Positions 33,929 to 42,998 of a DNA stretch of 64,000 bases are shown here, one piece after another (positions within the stretch are counted from its first letter, which is position 1; each line of letters opens with the position of its first letter). The stretch is taken from contig NZ_JALLIN010000012.1 of NCBI RefSeq assembly GCF_023630175.1, positions 1 to 64,000 on the forward strand, read 5' to 3'. The stretch is from Streptomyces cellostaticus. GTDB lineage: Bacteria > Actinomycetota > Actinomycetes > Streptomycetales > Streptomycetaceae. The notes beneath the pieces are model-generated. The model ran no database searches. It was given only the letters and a program-made list of their open reading frames with translations, and was not told the origin of the DNA. Both the position numbers and the translations under genes were made by a program.

Positions 33929-34635
33929 CCACGGCTCAGCAGGAGCGCACGGCCGAGGAGTTGAGGCGGCTCGCCGAGCAGGCGGGCCGGGACCTGGAGG
34001 ACGCCTCCGCGCTGGAGATCCTCCGGTGGGCGGTCGACACCTTCGGAGCGGAGTTCTGCGTCACGTCCTCGATGGAGGACGCGGTGGTCGCCCACCTCGC
34101 CTCCCGCGCCCGCAAGGGCGTGGACGTCGTCTTCCTCGACACCGGCTACCACTTCCCGGAGACCATCGGCACCCGGGACGCCGTGGAGGCCGTGATGGAC
34201 GTCAACGTCATCACCCTCACCCCGCGGCAGACGGTCGCCGAGCAGGACGCGGAGCACGGTCCGGAGCTGCACGACCGCGACCCCGACCTGTGCTGCGCGC
34301 TGCGCAAGGTGAAGCCGCTGGAGGAGGGCCTGAAGGGCTACCGGGCCTGGGCGACCGGACTGCGCCGCGACGAGTCCCCGACCCGGGCGGACACCCCGGT
34401 CGTCGGCTGGGACGAGAAGCGGCAGAAGGTCAAGATCTCGCCCATCGCCCGCTGGACCCAGGACGACGTGGACGCCTACGTCGCCGAGCACGGGGTCCTC
34501 ACCAACCCGCTGCTGATGGACGGTTACCCCTCCATCGGCTGCGCGCCCTGCACCCGCCGCGTCCTGGAGGGCGAGGACGCGCGTGCCGGCCGCTGGGCGG
34601 GGCGCTCCAAGACCGAGTGCGGGCTGCACGGATGA
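33925..34635 (+). CDS. cysH: Phosphoadenylyl/adenylyl-sulfate reductase, APS type
   Basis: 236 residues. It reduces APS (or PAPS) to sulfite. The cysteine pairs CC (DPDLCCALRK) and CAPC (IGCAPCTRR) that bind a [4Fe-4S] cluster are both present, which marks the APS-reductase type rather than the cluster-free PAPS reductases of enteric bacteria. The catalytic ECGLH is at the C-terminus, ending in HG. A PAPS/APS-binding strand VVFLDTGYHFPET is near residue 72. The start ATG 33925 overlaps the zinc-ribbon stop. Confidence 0.93.
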   Translation: MTTAQQERTAEELRRLAEQAGRDLEDASALEILRWAVDTFGAEFCVTSSMEDAVVAHLASRARKGVDVVFLDTGYHFPETIGTRDAVEAVMDVNVITLTPRQTVAEQDAEHGPELHDRDPDLCCALRKVKPLEEGLKGYRAWATGLRRDESPTRADTPVVGWDEKRQKVKISPIARWTQDDVDAYVAEHGVLTNPLLMDGYPSIGCAPCTRRVLEGEDARAGRWAGRSKTECGLHG

Positions 34636-35255
34636 CGGAGCTCACAGCTACGCACACCGCGCCCACAGATCCGGCTGCTACTGATTTCCCCGAAGCCCCC
34701 GACACCCTGGAGAACCACGTGACCACCGGAGCCACCGTCTGGCTCACGGGCCTGCCCAGCGCCGGCAAGACCACCATCGCGTACGAGCTGGCCGGCCGGC
34801 TGCGCGCCGAGGGCCACCGCGTCGAGGTGCTCGACGGCGACGAGATCCGCGAGTTCATCTCGGCGGGCCTCGGCTTCGGCCGCGAGGACCGGCACACCAA
34901 TGTGCAGCGGATCGGCTTCGTCGCCGAACTGCTCGCCCGCAACGGTGTGAAGGCGCTGGTCCCGGTGATCGCGCCCTATGCGGACAGCCGTGAGGCCGTG
35001 CGCGGGCGGCACGCGGAGAACGGGACGCCGTACCTGGAGATCCATGTGGCGACCCCGGTCGAGGTGTGCTCGGTGCGGGACGTGAAGGGGCTGTACGCCA
35101 AGCAGGCGGCGGGTGAGCTGTCGGGGCTGACGGGCGTGGACGACCCCTACGAGGAGCCCGAGGCACCCGACCTGCGGATCGAATCGCAGCACCAGACCGT
35201 GCGGGAGTCCGCGGTCTCGGTGCATGCCCTGCTCAGTGAGAGGGGACTGGCATGA
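34632..35255 (+). CDS. cysC: Adenylylsulfate kinase
   Basis: 207 residues. It phosphorylates APS to PAPS. GLPSAGKTT is the Walker A loop (about residues 41-49). LDGDEIREFISAGLGF and DRHTNVQRIGFVAELLARNG are APS-kinase signatures, and DVKGLYAKQAAGE follows. An extra 30-residue N-terminal region is rich in Thr/Pro/Ala. The start ATG 34632 overlaps the cysH stop. Having an APS-type CysH beside CysC means the cell can use APS directly and also make PAPS, for example for sulfotransferases. Confidence 0.92.
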   Translation: MTELTATHTAPTDPAATDFPEAPDTLENHVTTGATVWLTGLPSAGKTTIAYELAGRLRAEGHRVEVLDGDEIREFISAGLGFGREDRHTNVQRIGFVAELLARNGVKALVPVIAPYADSREAVRGRHAENGTPYLEIHVATPVEVCSVRDVKGLYAKQAAGELSGLTGVDDPYEEPEAPDLRIESQHQTVRESAVSVHALLSERGLA

Positions 35256-36196
35256 CGACCGTCGCCGAGACCGCGACGGGCGGCGAGGGTACGGACGCTC
35301 CGTACGCCCTGTCGCACCTGGACGCGCTCGAGTCCGAGGCGGTGCACATCTTTCGCGAGGTCGCGGGCGAGTTCGAGAACCCGGTGATCCTCTTCTCCGG
35401 CGGCAAGGACTCGATCCTCATGCTGCACCTCGCGCTGAAGGCGTTCGCGCCCGCCTCGATCCCCTTCTCGCTGCTCCATGTGGACACGGGACACAACTTC
35501 CCCGAGGTACTGGAGTACCGCGACCGGGTGGTCGCCGAACATGGGCTGCGGCTCCATGTGGCGTCCGTGCAGGACTACATCGACCGCGGTGTGCTCAAGG
35601 AGCGTCCCGACGGCACCCGCAACCCGCTGCAGACCCTCCCGCTGACGGAGAAGATCCAGGGCGAGCGGTTCGACGCGGTGTTCGGCGGCGGCCGGCGCGA
35701 CGAGGAGAAGGCCCGTGCCAAGGAGCGGGTGTTCTCCCTGCGGGACGAGTTCTCCCAGTGGGACCCGCGCCGGCAGCGCCCCGAGCTGTGGAACCTGTAC
35801 AACGGGCGGCACGCCCCGGGCGAGCACGTCCGTGTCTTCCCGCTGTCCAACTGGACCGAGCTGGACGTCTGGCAGTACATCGCCCGCGAGGGCATCGAGC
35901 TGCCGGAGATCTACTTCGCCCACGAGCGCGAGGTGTTCCGCCGGGCGGGGATGTGGCTGACGGCCGGCGAGTGGGGCGGCGCCAAGGACGGCGAGACCGT
36001 CGAGAAGCGCTTGGTGCGCTACCGCACGGTCGGCGACATGTCCTGCACCGGCGCCGTCGACTCCGAGGCGACCACGCTGGACGCCGTCATCGCCGAGATC
36101 GCCGCGTCCCGGCTCACCGAACGGGGCGCGACCCGCGCCGACGACAAGCTCTCCGAGGCCGCGATGGAAGACCGCAAGCGCGAGGGGTACTTCTGA
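35252..36196 (+). CDS. cysD: Sulfate adenylyltransferase, small subunit
   Basis: 314 residues. It is the nucleotidyltransferase subunit of ATP sulfurylase, which forms APS from ATP and sulfate. The PP-loop SGGKDSILM (about residues 50-58) binds ATP, and FGGGRRDEEKARAKER and LYNGRHAPGEHVRVFPLSNWTELD (seen in pieces) are typical CysD motifs. ATG 35252 overlaps the cysC stop (ATGA). It works with CysN, the next gene. Confidence 0.95.
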   Translation: MTTVAETATGGEGTDAPYALSHLDALESEAVHIFREVAGEFENPVILFSGGKDSILMLHLALKAFAPASIPFSLLHVDTGHNFPEVLEYRDRVVAEHGLRLHVASVQDYIDRGVLKERPDGTRNPLQTLPLTEKIQGERFDAVFGGGRRDEEKARAKERVFSLRDEFSQWDPRRQRPELWNLYNGRHAPGEHVRVFPLSNWTELDVWQYIAREGIELPEIYFAHEREVFRRAGMWLTAGEWGGAKDGETVEKRLVRYRTVGDMSCTGAVDSEATTLDAVIAEIAASRLTERGATRADDKLSEAAMEDRKREGYF

Positions 36197-36198
36197 GC

Positions 36199-37533
36199 AT
36201 GAGCATCACCACGACCGAGACCCTCTCGGAGACCACCCTGCTGCGGTTCGCCACCGCCGGCTCCGTCGACGACGGCAAGTCCACGCTCGTCGGACGGCTG
36301 CTGCACGACTCCAAGTCGGTGCTCACCGACCAGCTGGAGGCCGTGGAGCGGGCGTCCGCGAGCCGCGGCCAGGACGGTCCTGACCTGGCACTGCTCACCG
36401 ACGGCCTGCGCGCCGAGCGGGAGCAGGGCATCACCATCGACGTGGCCTACCGGTACTTCGCCACGCCCCGGCGCCGCTTCATCCTCGCCGACACCCCCGG
36501 CCATGTGCAGTACACCCGCAACATGGTGACCGGCGCCTCCACGGCCGAGCTCACGGTCATCCTCGTCGACGCCCGCAACGGAGTGGTCGAGCAGACCCGC
36601 CGGCACGCGGCGATCGCCGCTCTGCTGCGTGTGCCGCACGTGGTGCTCGCGGTCAACAAGATGGACCTGGTCGGGTACGAGGAATCCGTCTTCGCCACGA
36701 TCGCCGAGGAGTTCACCGCCTACGCCACCGAACTGGGCGTCCCGGAGGTCACCGCCGTCCCGATCTCCGCGCTGGCCGGTGACAACGTGGTGGAGCCGTC
36801 CGCGAACATGGACTGGTACGGCGGCCCGACCGTGCTGGAGCACCTGGAGACGGTCCCGGTCAGCCACGACCTGGCGCACTGCCACGCCCGGCTCCCCGTG
36901 CAGTTCGTGATCCGGCCGCAGACCACCGAGCACCCGGACTACCGGGGCTACGCCGGCCAGATCGCCGCCGGCACCTTCCGGGTCGGCGACTCCGTCGCCG
37001 TGCTCCCGTCCGGGCGTACCACCCGGATCTCCGGCATCGACCTGCTCGGCGACCCGGTCGACGTGGCGTGGACGACGCAGTCGGTGACGGTCCTGCTCGA
37101 GGACGACATCGACGTCTCGCGCGGCGACCTGATCGTGCCGGCGAAGGACGCCCCCGCCGTCACCCAGGACGTGGAGGCGACCGTCTGCCATGTCGCCGAC
37201 CAGCCGCTGGTCGTCGGGCACCGGGTGCTGCTCAAGCACGGGACCCGCACGGTCAAGGCGATCGTCAAGGACATCCCGTCCCGGCTCACGCTCGACGACC
37301 TCTCCCTGCACCCGCACCCCGGGCAGCTCGCCGCCAACGACATCGGCCGGGTCAAGATCCGCACCGCCGAGCCGCTGCCGGTCGACTCCTACGCGGACTC
37401 GCGCCGCACCGGCTCCTTCATCCTGATCGACCCGAACGACGGGACCACCCTCACCGCCGGCATGGTCGGCGAGTCGTTCGCCTCCCCCGAGCCGGTCAAC
37501 GACGAGCCCGAAGACGACGGCTGGGACTTCTGA
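36199..37533 (+). CDS. cysN: Sulfate adenylyltransferase, large (GTPase) subunit
   Basis: 444 residues. GTP hydrolysis by this EF-Tu-like subunit drives APS synthesis. The G1 motif is GSVDDGKST, G3 is DTPGH and G4 is NKMD. Domains II and III follow. It has no fused APS-kinase domain, matching the separate cysC. The start ATG 36199 lies two bases past the cysD stop. The C-terminus is acidic (EPEDDGWDF). Confidence 0.95.
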   Translation: MSITTTETLSETTLLRFATAGSVDDGKSTLVGRLLHDSKSVLTDQLEAVERASASRGQDGPDLALLTDGLRAEREQGITIDVAYRYFATPRRRFILADTPGHVQYTRNMVTGASTAELTVILVDARNGVVEQTRRHAAIAALLRVPHVVLAVNKMDLVGYEESVFATIAEEFTAYATELGVPEVTAVPISALAGDNVVEPSANMDWYGGPTVLEHLETVPVSHDLAHCHARLPVQFVIRPQTTEHPDYRGYAGQIAAGTFRVGDSVAVLPSGRTTRISGIDLLGDPVDVAWTTQSVTVLLEDDIDVSRGDLIVPAKDAPAVTQDVEATVCHVADQPLVVGHRVLLKHGTRTVKAIVKDIPSRLTLDDLSLHPHPGQLAANDIGRVKIRTAEPLPVDSYADSRRTGSFILIDPNDGTTLTAGMVGESFASPEPVNDEPEDDGWDF

Positions 37534-37535
37534 CC

Positions 37536-37640
37536 ATGAACTCCCCCGACTTCTACTCGATGTTCGCCAAGGAGGGCGGCCGCATCGGCAGCGGCGCCCT
37601 GGGCAGCGGGCAGGGCGGAGTGGGCCGATGTGTGCGATGA
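37536..37640 (+). CDS. Possible 34-residue protein or leader peptide between cysN and ssuA
   Basis: ATG 37536 is two bases past the cysN stop and reads 34 residues, Gly-rich after a hydrophobic start (PDFYSMFAKEGG), with one cysteine third from the end (CVR). An overlapping peptide beginning MCAMTYAHRMR (37628-37705, preceded by GGCGGAGTG) is an alternative. Either could be a small regulatory peptide linked to cysteine supply. Neither has clear homology that I can recall. Confidence 0.35.
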   Translation: MNSPDFYSMFAKEGGRIGSGALGSGQGGVGRCVR

Positions 37641-37745
37641 CGTACGCGCACCGCATGCGCGCCCAGCGACGAAGACCCCCTGCCGGACTCCCGGCCACGG
37701 CCTGAGAGGCCCGTGACCGCCGGGCCGACGAGAGGAACACCTCCC

Positions 37746-38855
37746 GTGCCTGTCAGTTCCACCCCGCTTCGCCGCGGCCTGGCCTCGATGGCGGCCCTGC
37801 CCCTGCTGGCGCTCGCGGCCTGCGGCTACGGGTCCGAGGCCAAGGACGACCACGCCGGCGCCCGGATCGCCGCCGGAGCCGAGAAGACCGACGGCCTGGA
37901 CTCCGTGCGGATCGGCTACTTCGGCAACCTGACCCACGCGACCGCGCTGGTGGGCAACCAGAAGGGCTTCTTCCAGAAGGCGCTCGGCGCGACCAGGGCC
38001 GACTACCAGGTGTTCAACGCCGGCCCGTCCGAGATCGAGGCGCTGAACTCGGGTTCGGTCGACATCGGCTGGCTCGGCCCCTCCCCGGCGATCAACGGCT
38101 ACACCAGGTCGAACGGCAAGAACCTGCGCATCATCGGCGGTTCGGCCTCCGGCGGGGTGAAGCTGGTCGTGAACCCCGAGAAGATCAAGTCCCTGAAGGA
38201 CGTCGAGGGCAAGCGGATCGCGACGCCCCAGCTCGGCAACACGCAGGACGTGGCCTTCCTCAACTGGGTCGCGGAGCAGGGCTGGAAGGTCGACGCGCAG
38301 AGCGGCAGGGGCGACGTGTCCGTGGTGCGCACCGACAACAAGGTGACCCCGGACGCCTACAGGGCCGGCTCCGTCGACGGCGCATGGGTGCCGGAACCGA
38401 CCGCGTCCAAGCTGGTCGCCGAGGGCGGCAAGGTGCTGCTGGACGAGTCCTCGCTGTGGCCCGGCGGGAAGTTCGTGATCACCAACATCGTCGTGTCGCA
38501 GAAGTTCCTGAGGGAGCACCCGAAGGCGGTCGAGGCGGTGCTGAGGGCATCGGTCGACACCAACGCGTGGATCAACGCCCATCCGGACGAGGCCAAGGCC
38601 GCGGCGAACAGGCAGCTCGGCGTCGACTCCGGCAAGGAACTGCCCGGCGACGTCCTGGACCCGGCCTGGAGGTCGATCCGGGTCACCGACGACCCGCTGG
38701 CCGCGACCCTCCGCACCGAGGCGCGCGACGCGGCCGAGGCGGGCCTCCTGGAGGACCCGGAGCTGAAGGGCATCTACGACCTCGCCCCGCTGAACAAGGT
38801 TCTCGAGGCCAAGGGTGAGAGCACCGTCGACGACGCCGGTCTGGGCGTCGGCTGA
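37746..38855 (+). CDS. ssuA: Sulfonate/taurine-type ABC transporter substrate-binding lipoprotein
   Basis: 369 residues. The lipoprotein signal ends LLALAACG, with the lipidated Cys near residue 24. The mature part has the SsuA/TauA fold (VRIGYFGNLTHA, LNSGSVDIGWLGPSPA, KRIATPQLGNTQD). It captures an alkanesulfonate or related sulfur compound outside the cell. Start GTG 37746 has AGAGGA nine bases upstream. A GTG at 37713 is in frame but its spacing is poor. It follows the cys genes directly, so shared regulation with sulfur assimilation is likely. The exact ligand is not determinable. Confidence 0.88.
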   Translation: MPVSSTPLRRGLASMAALPLLALAACGYGSEAKDDHAGARIAAGAEKTDGLDSVRIGYFGNLTHATALVGNQKGFFQKALGATRADYQVFNAGPSEIEALNSGSVDIGWLGPSPAINGYTRSNGKNLRIIGGSASGGVKLVVNPEKIKSLKDVEGKRIATPQLGNTQDVAFLNWVAEQGWKVDAQSGRGDVSVVRTDNKVTPDAYRAGSVDGAWVPEPTASKLVAEGGKVLLDESSLWPGGKFVITNIVVSQKFLREHPKAVEAVLRASVDTNAWINAHPDEAKAAANRQLGVDSGKELPGDVLDPAWRSIRVTDDPLAATLRTEARDAAEAGLLEDPELKGIYDLAPLNKVLEAKGESTVDDAGLGVG

Positions 38856-38889
38856 CTTACGGATCCGAGCGTCCCAGGAGGTGACGACC

Positions 38890-39675
38890 ATGGCAACCGC
38901 CCTCGCCAAGGCCGAACAGGCACAGACGGTCGAGTACGCGGCGCGCATCGAGCGCGTTTCGAAGTCCTTCGCCGGCCCGGCCGGCCAGCAGCTCGTCCTC
39001 GACGACATCTCACTCGATGTCGCGCCGGGCGAGTTCGTCACCCTCCTGGGTGCCTCGGGCTGCGGCAAGTCGACGCTGCTGAACCTGGTCGCGGGGCTCG
39101 ACCGGCCCACCACCGGCAGCATCGCCACCCACGGCCGCCCCGCCCTGATGTTCCAGGAGCACGCCCTGTTCCCGTGGCTGACCGCGGGCAAGAACATCGA
39201 ACTCGCGCTGAGACTCAAGGGCGTTCCCAGGGCCGAGCGGCGCGGCAGGGCCGAACGGCTCCTCGAACTGGTACGGCTGCAGGGCGCGTACGGCAAGCGG
39301 GTGCACGAGCTGTCCGGCGGTATGCGACAGCGCGTGGCCATGGCCCGGGCGCTCGCGCAGGACAGCCGGCTGCTGCTGATGGACGAGCCGTTCGCCGCGC
39401 TGGACGCCATCACCCGCGACCTGCTGCACGACGAACTGACCCGGATCTGGACGGAGACGGGACTGTCCGTCCTGTTCGTCACGCACAACGTGCGCGAGGC
39501 GGTGCGGCTCGCGCAGCGGGTGGTGCTGCTGTCCTCCCGCCCGGGCCGGGTGGCCCGCGAGTGGCGGGTGGACATCCCGCAGCCGCGGCGCATCGAGGAC
39601 GCCCCGGTCGCCGAACTGTCCCTGGAGATCACCGAAGTACTGCGTGGGGAGATCCGCCGCCATGGCCAGCACTGA
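38890..39675 (+). CDS. ssuB: Sulfonate-type ABC transporter ATPase
   Basis: 261 residues. The Walker A is GASGCGKST, Q-loop region MFQEHALFPWL, signature LSGGMRQR, Walker B LLLMDEPF followed by AALDAITR, and the H-loop VTHN. This fits the SsuB/TauB family. AGGAGGTG lies upstream of ATG 38890. It powers import of the substrate bound by the lipoprotein encoded just before it. Confidence 0.93.
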   Translation: MATALAKAEQAQTVEYAARIERVSKSFAGPAGQQLVLDDISLDVAPGEFVTLLGASGCGKSTLLNLVAGLDRPTTGSIATHGRPALMFQEHALFPWLTAGKNIELALRLKGVPRAERRGRAERLLELVRLQGAYGKRVHELSGGMRQRVAMARALAQDSRLLLMDEPFAALDAITRDLLHDELTRIWTETGLSVLFVTHNVREAVRLAQRVVLLSSRPGRVAREWRVDIPQPRRIEDAPVAELSLEITEVLRGEIRRHGQH

Positions 39676-40546
39676 GACGGGGACCGCCCCGGACGCGGGA
39701 AGCGTCGAGGCGGGTCTGGACGCCCTGGAGACCGCCGTGGCGGGCCGGCCTCCGTTCCGGCAGACCTTCGTCCGCAAGATCCTTCCGCCGGTCGTCGCCA
39801 CCGCGGTGGTGCTGGTGGTCTGGCAGGCGCTGATCTCCCTCAGGATCGTGGACGATCCGACGAAGCTGCCCTCCCCCGCCGATGTGGGCGGCGAGTTCCG
39901 GCGGGCCTGGCTGGAAGGAAAGCTGCTCGGCTACATCTGGACCAGTGTCTCGCGCGGCCTGCTGGGCTTCCTGTTCGCGCTCGCCATCGGCACCCCGCTG
40001 GGGCTGCTGGTGGCCCGGGTGAGGTTCGTGCGCGCGGCCATCGGCCCGGTGCTCTCCGGTCTGCAGTCACTGCCGTCGGTGGCCTGGGTGCCGCCCGCGG
40101 TGATCTGGCTGGGCCTGGACAACCGGATGATGTACGCGGTGATCCTGCTCGGTGCGGTGCCGTCGATCGCCAACGGCCTGGTGTCCGGGATCGACCAGGT
40201 ACCGCCGCTGTTCCTGCGGGCGGGCCGCACGATGGGCGCGACGGGCCTGAAGGGCGCCTGGCACATCGTGCTGCCGGCCGCGCTGCCGGGCTACACGGCC
40301 GGCCTGAAGCAGGGCTGGGCCTTCTCCTGGCGCTCGCTGATGGCGGCGGAGATCATCGCCTCCTCCCCCGATCTCGGCATCGGTCTGGGCGCGCTGCTGG
40401 AGAACGGCCGCAACGCCAGCTCCATGTCCATGGTGTTCGAGGCGATCTTCCTGATCCTGTTCGTCGGCATCGCCATCGACCTGCTGGTCTTCTCCCCGCT
40501 GGAGCGGTGGGTGCTGCGCAGTCGTGGCCTTCTGGTGAAGAGCTGA
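39662..40546 (+). CDS. ssuC: Sulfonate-type ABC transporter permease
   Basis: 294 residues with about six transmembrane helices. The EAA-like coupling loop GATGLKGAWHIVLPAALPG sits near residues 198-216. The first 45 residues are cytoplasmic and precede helix 1 (VATAVVLVVWQALI). ATG 39662 overlaps the ATPase gene by 14 bases and has GGGGAGA upstream. It forms the channel of the SsuABC importer. Confidence 0.92.
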   Translation: MASTETGTAPDAGSVEAGLDALETAVAGRPPFRQTFVRKILPPVVATAVVLVVWQALISLRIVDDPTKLPSPADVGGEFRRAWLEGKLLGYIWTSVSRGLLGFLFALAIGTPLGLLVARVRFVRAAIGPVLSGLQSLPSVAWVPPAVIWLGLDNRMMYAVILLGAVPSIANGLVSGIDQVPPLFLRAGRTMGATGLKGAWHIVLPAALPGYTAGLKQGWAFSWRSLMAAEIIASSPDLGIGLGALLENGRNASSMSMVFEAIFLILFVGIAIDLLVFSPLERWVLRSRGLLVKS

Positions 40547-40551
40547 TTCCC

Positions 40552-41301
40552 GTGCACGGCAAGCCGGTTCGACCCGTCCTGTTGGTGGTGGCCCACGGCA
40601 GCCGCGACCCGCGGCACGCGGCGACGGTGCACGCCCTGGTGGAGCGGGTGCGTTCGCTGCGGCCCGGCCTGCGCGTGGAGACGGGCTTCCTGGACTTCAA
40701 CATCCCGTCCGTGCAGGGGGTACTGGAGTCCCTGGCCGCGGAGGGGGTGCGGGACGTGGTGGCCCTGCCGCTGCTGCTGACCCGCGCCTTCCACGCCAAG
40801 GCCGACATCCCGGCGGTCCTGCGGAACGCGCCGCGCGGCCTGCGCATCCGCCGGGCCGAGGTGCTGGGCCCGTCGCCGCTGCTGCTGTCGGCGCTGGAGC
40901 GGCGCCTGTACGAGGCCGGGCTGACGCCCGCCGACAAGTCCTCGACCGGGGTCGTGCTGGCCTCGGCGGGGTCCTCCGACCCGGAGGCGATCGCGGTGAT
41001 CGCAGACATCGCGCGGGAGTGGTGGCACACCGGTTGGTGCGCCGTGCGGCCCGCGTTCGCCTCCGCATCCCTTCCCCGCACCGAGGACGCGGTCCGCGAA
41101 CTGCGCGCCCTCGGCTGCGAGCGGGTCGCCGTGGCGCCCTACATCCTGGCCCCCGGCTTCCTGCCGGACCGCATCGCACGCGGCGCGGCGGACGCCGACG
41201 TCCTGGCGGACGTCCTGGGCCCGGCCCCCGAGGTGGCGCGGCTCCTGCTGGACCGCTACGACACCGCGGGTCTGCCGGCCCGGGCCGCCCTGGGCGCCTG
41301 A
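40552..41301 (+). CDS. Sirohydrochlorin chelatase-family protein (CbiX/SirB-like)
   Basis: 249 residues with two CbiX-type halves. The first begins LLVVAHGSRDPR with the metal-binding His, and the second has VLASAGSSDPEA where the corresponding His is absent and SAG-S remains. Later VAPYILAPGFLPDR carries the usual chelatase segment. It probably inserts Fe2+ into sirohydrochlorin to make siroheme, the cofactor of the sulfite reductase in this operon. The GTG at 40552 is five bases past the permease stop. A longer GTG start at 40507 would overlap the permease by 40 bases. Confidence 0.85.
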   Translation: MHGKPVRPVLLVVAHGSRDPRHAATVHALVERVRSLRPGLRVETGFLDFNIPSVQGVLESLAAEGVRDVVALPLLLTRAFHAKADIPAVLRNAPRGLRIRRAEVLGPSPLLLSALERRLYEAGLTPADKSSTGVVLASAGSSDPEAIAVIADIAREWWHTGWCAVRPAFASASLPRTEDAVRELRALGCERVAVAPYILAPGFLPDRIARGAADADVLADVLGPAPEVARLLLDRYDTAGLPARAALGA

Positions 41302-41339
41302 CCCGACGCCGGACCCCGTGGCGGCGGGGCCCGGTCCGT

Positions 41340-41636
41340 TCACAGGTCCAGCAGGCGCACCAGTTGCTGGGTGAAGGCGAGGCTGCCGGTGCCGGCCGGG
41401 GCACCGATGCTGATGGCCTCCAGGCTCGATCGGATACGGCCCCGGTTGGGCGGGCCGCCGTCCGCCGCGGCCTCGTCCAGCGCGGCCATGATGACCTCGC
41501 CGTGCACCACGAGTCCGGGGAGTTCGGCGTGCAGCGCCTCTAGGAGTCCCTCGGCGAGCCGGAAGACGGTCTCCGGATCGGGTCCGTGGTCGCTGCCGGC
41601 GTGGCCGTTGATGTTGCCGTGGTAGTACGTGCTCAT
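41340..41636 (-). CDS. Small hypothetical protein, 98 aa
   Basis: Mostly helical, with a His/Gly/Asn-rich N-terminus (MSTYYHGNINGHAG) followed by an amphipathic helix (VFRLAEGLLEALHAEL) and a C-terminal LAFTQQLVRLLDL. CAGGACAGGACG precedes ATG 41636. It is convergent with the sulfur operon. A palindrome 143 bp upstream (41779-41794) may regulate it. I recognise no named function; small proteins with such GN-x-G-H N-termini occur beside signalling genes in Streptomyces. Confidence 0.75.
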   Translation of the reverse strand: MSTYYHGNINGHAGSDHGPDPETVFRLAEGLLEALHAELPGLVVHGEVIMAALDEAAADGGPPNRGRIRSSLEAISIGAPAGTGSLAFTQQLVRLLDL

Positions 41637-42047
41637 CGTCCTGTCCTGACTCCTGGTCTGGGAGGGGCCGTACCGGGCTGGGATCCGGGAGCGCCGACGT
41701 TGCCCATGCGGCGGGCCCGGGGCCTGTGCAGGAGTCTGGTGGTGCTCCCCCCATGCCTGCGGACTGGGCCGAAAATAGTCACCCGTACGAGTGATTCGCG
41801 CCCATTGACCAGGCCGGACACTCCCGACGGAACGGACGGCCGGCCCGCGTGGGGAACGGAGCGCGCCCGTACCGGGTCCCTGGGGGGCCGGGCGCTGCGC
41901 GGGCGCGCCGGGACCGCCGGCCGCGGTCCGGCGTTCCCCTGTGACGTCGGACCACGGCCGGTACCTCGTTCTGCGTCCGGTCCCGCGGATGCGTCACCGG
42001 CACAGGACGTCCCTGGCGCCTCAGGGGCGCTAATCGGCCACGCTCCC
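41637..42047. other. Intergenic region with 16-bp palindrome
   Basis: About 410 bp without a gene. TCACCCGTACGAGTGA at 41779-41794 is symmetrical at 14 of 16 positions and lies beside an AT-rich run (41771-41777), so it may be an operator for the minus-strand small gene. The remainder shows no recognisable feature. Confidence 0.45.
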
Positions 42048-42590
42048 TCACTCGTCGGCGGCGGTCGGTTCGACGAGGCTCAGCACCGTGTTCCGGTTGC
42101 GGCTGGTGGCGATCAGCCCCTTGGCGGGGCGGGGACTCGGCGAGCCTGGAGCGGCCCGGGCCGTCCGGGGCGCAGAGGGAGAGAGCGGTCTTCGGGGCGG
42201 AACTCCTCGGGAAGGTGCGCTGCGGAGTCGATCCCCTCCAAGCGCCCGGGAGTGACCGGTGCGTAGACGTAGGTGCCGTGGAGCTGTCTCGCCGTCAGTT
42301 CGGCGGCCGGGAACGGGCACGCCTCGGCCACCGTCCGCAGATGGACGTGACCGCGCACGATCACGTCCACCACGAAGCCGGACCGCTTCTCGATCGCCCG
42401 GGCCGACTCGGCCGCCAGGAAGTCCTCGTCGCCGCGCCCGGCGCTGAACACGCCCTGGCCGCCGTGCGGACGGGTGCCTGGGACCGGTGTGACCGAGGCC
42501 GGTCAGGATCGGGCGGAGACCGGCCAGCGGGAGTTTCTTGCCGCCACCGACGTCGATTCCGCGCAGCGGCGCGGCACAGGTCGTCGTCGG
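42048..42590 (-). pseudogene. DUF1697-family pseudogene with lost start and at least two frameshifts
   Basis: Three frames together reconstruct a DUF1697 protein. The N-terminus reads APLRGIDVGGGKKLPLAGLRPILTGLGHT in pieces (42578 downwards; normal family start LLRGINVGGHKKVPMA). A middle frame reads VFSAGRGDEDFLA, VIVRGHVHLRTVAEACPFP and YVYAPVTPGRLEG. A third frame ends GLIATSRNRNTVLSLVEPT. The codon expected to be the start is CCG (42590-42588). Frame changes lie near 42455 and 42165. The gene is full length but dead. Confidence 0.8.
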
Positions 42591-42998
42591 GACAGGCTGG
42601 AGCGGCCGCCGTGCCCCGTGGGGGCGGGCACGGCGGCCGGACCCGGAAGGACCGGGGTTGCGCGAAACTCTGGCCGATCAAGGGGCCCCGGTTCAACCTC
42701 TACACGCACCTGTGACTTGTTCAACAAGGTTTCGTCATCACAAAGTGGATCTTCGGCGGCGGATCGGACACGGCCCTCCGACCGCCGGCCTCCCCCGGGC
42801 GGCTCCCCTGAGGCGGGTCCCCGGGTAGCCCCGAAAGATGTAAGGGCCTGCCGTCCTCCCCAGCGGTGACGCGGGCCGGCGCCACTTCACCGGGCAGTAC
42901 GACGAGACCTCCGCGCCGGGCCCATACCGTCGAATCGGAAGCGAGCGAGGACGTGGCGGCAGGGGGCCGTCACCGCATACGAGGGGGGAAAGCCCGTC
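42591..42998. other. Intergenic region upstream of the MMPL exporter
   Basis: About 400 bp. A 13-base element CTTGTT-C-AACAAG at 42716-42728 has perfect six-base arms and could be a regulator site for the exporter. GAGGGGGGAAAG before ATG 42999 is the ribosome binding site. Nothing else is recognised. Confidence 0.4.

Noticed and set aside
37713..37745. Longer GTG start for the sulfonate-binding lipoprotein
   Set aside because: Its ribosome binding site is only three bases away, and the extra residues would precede a good lipoprotein signal.
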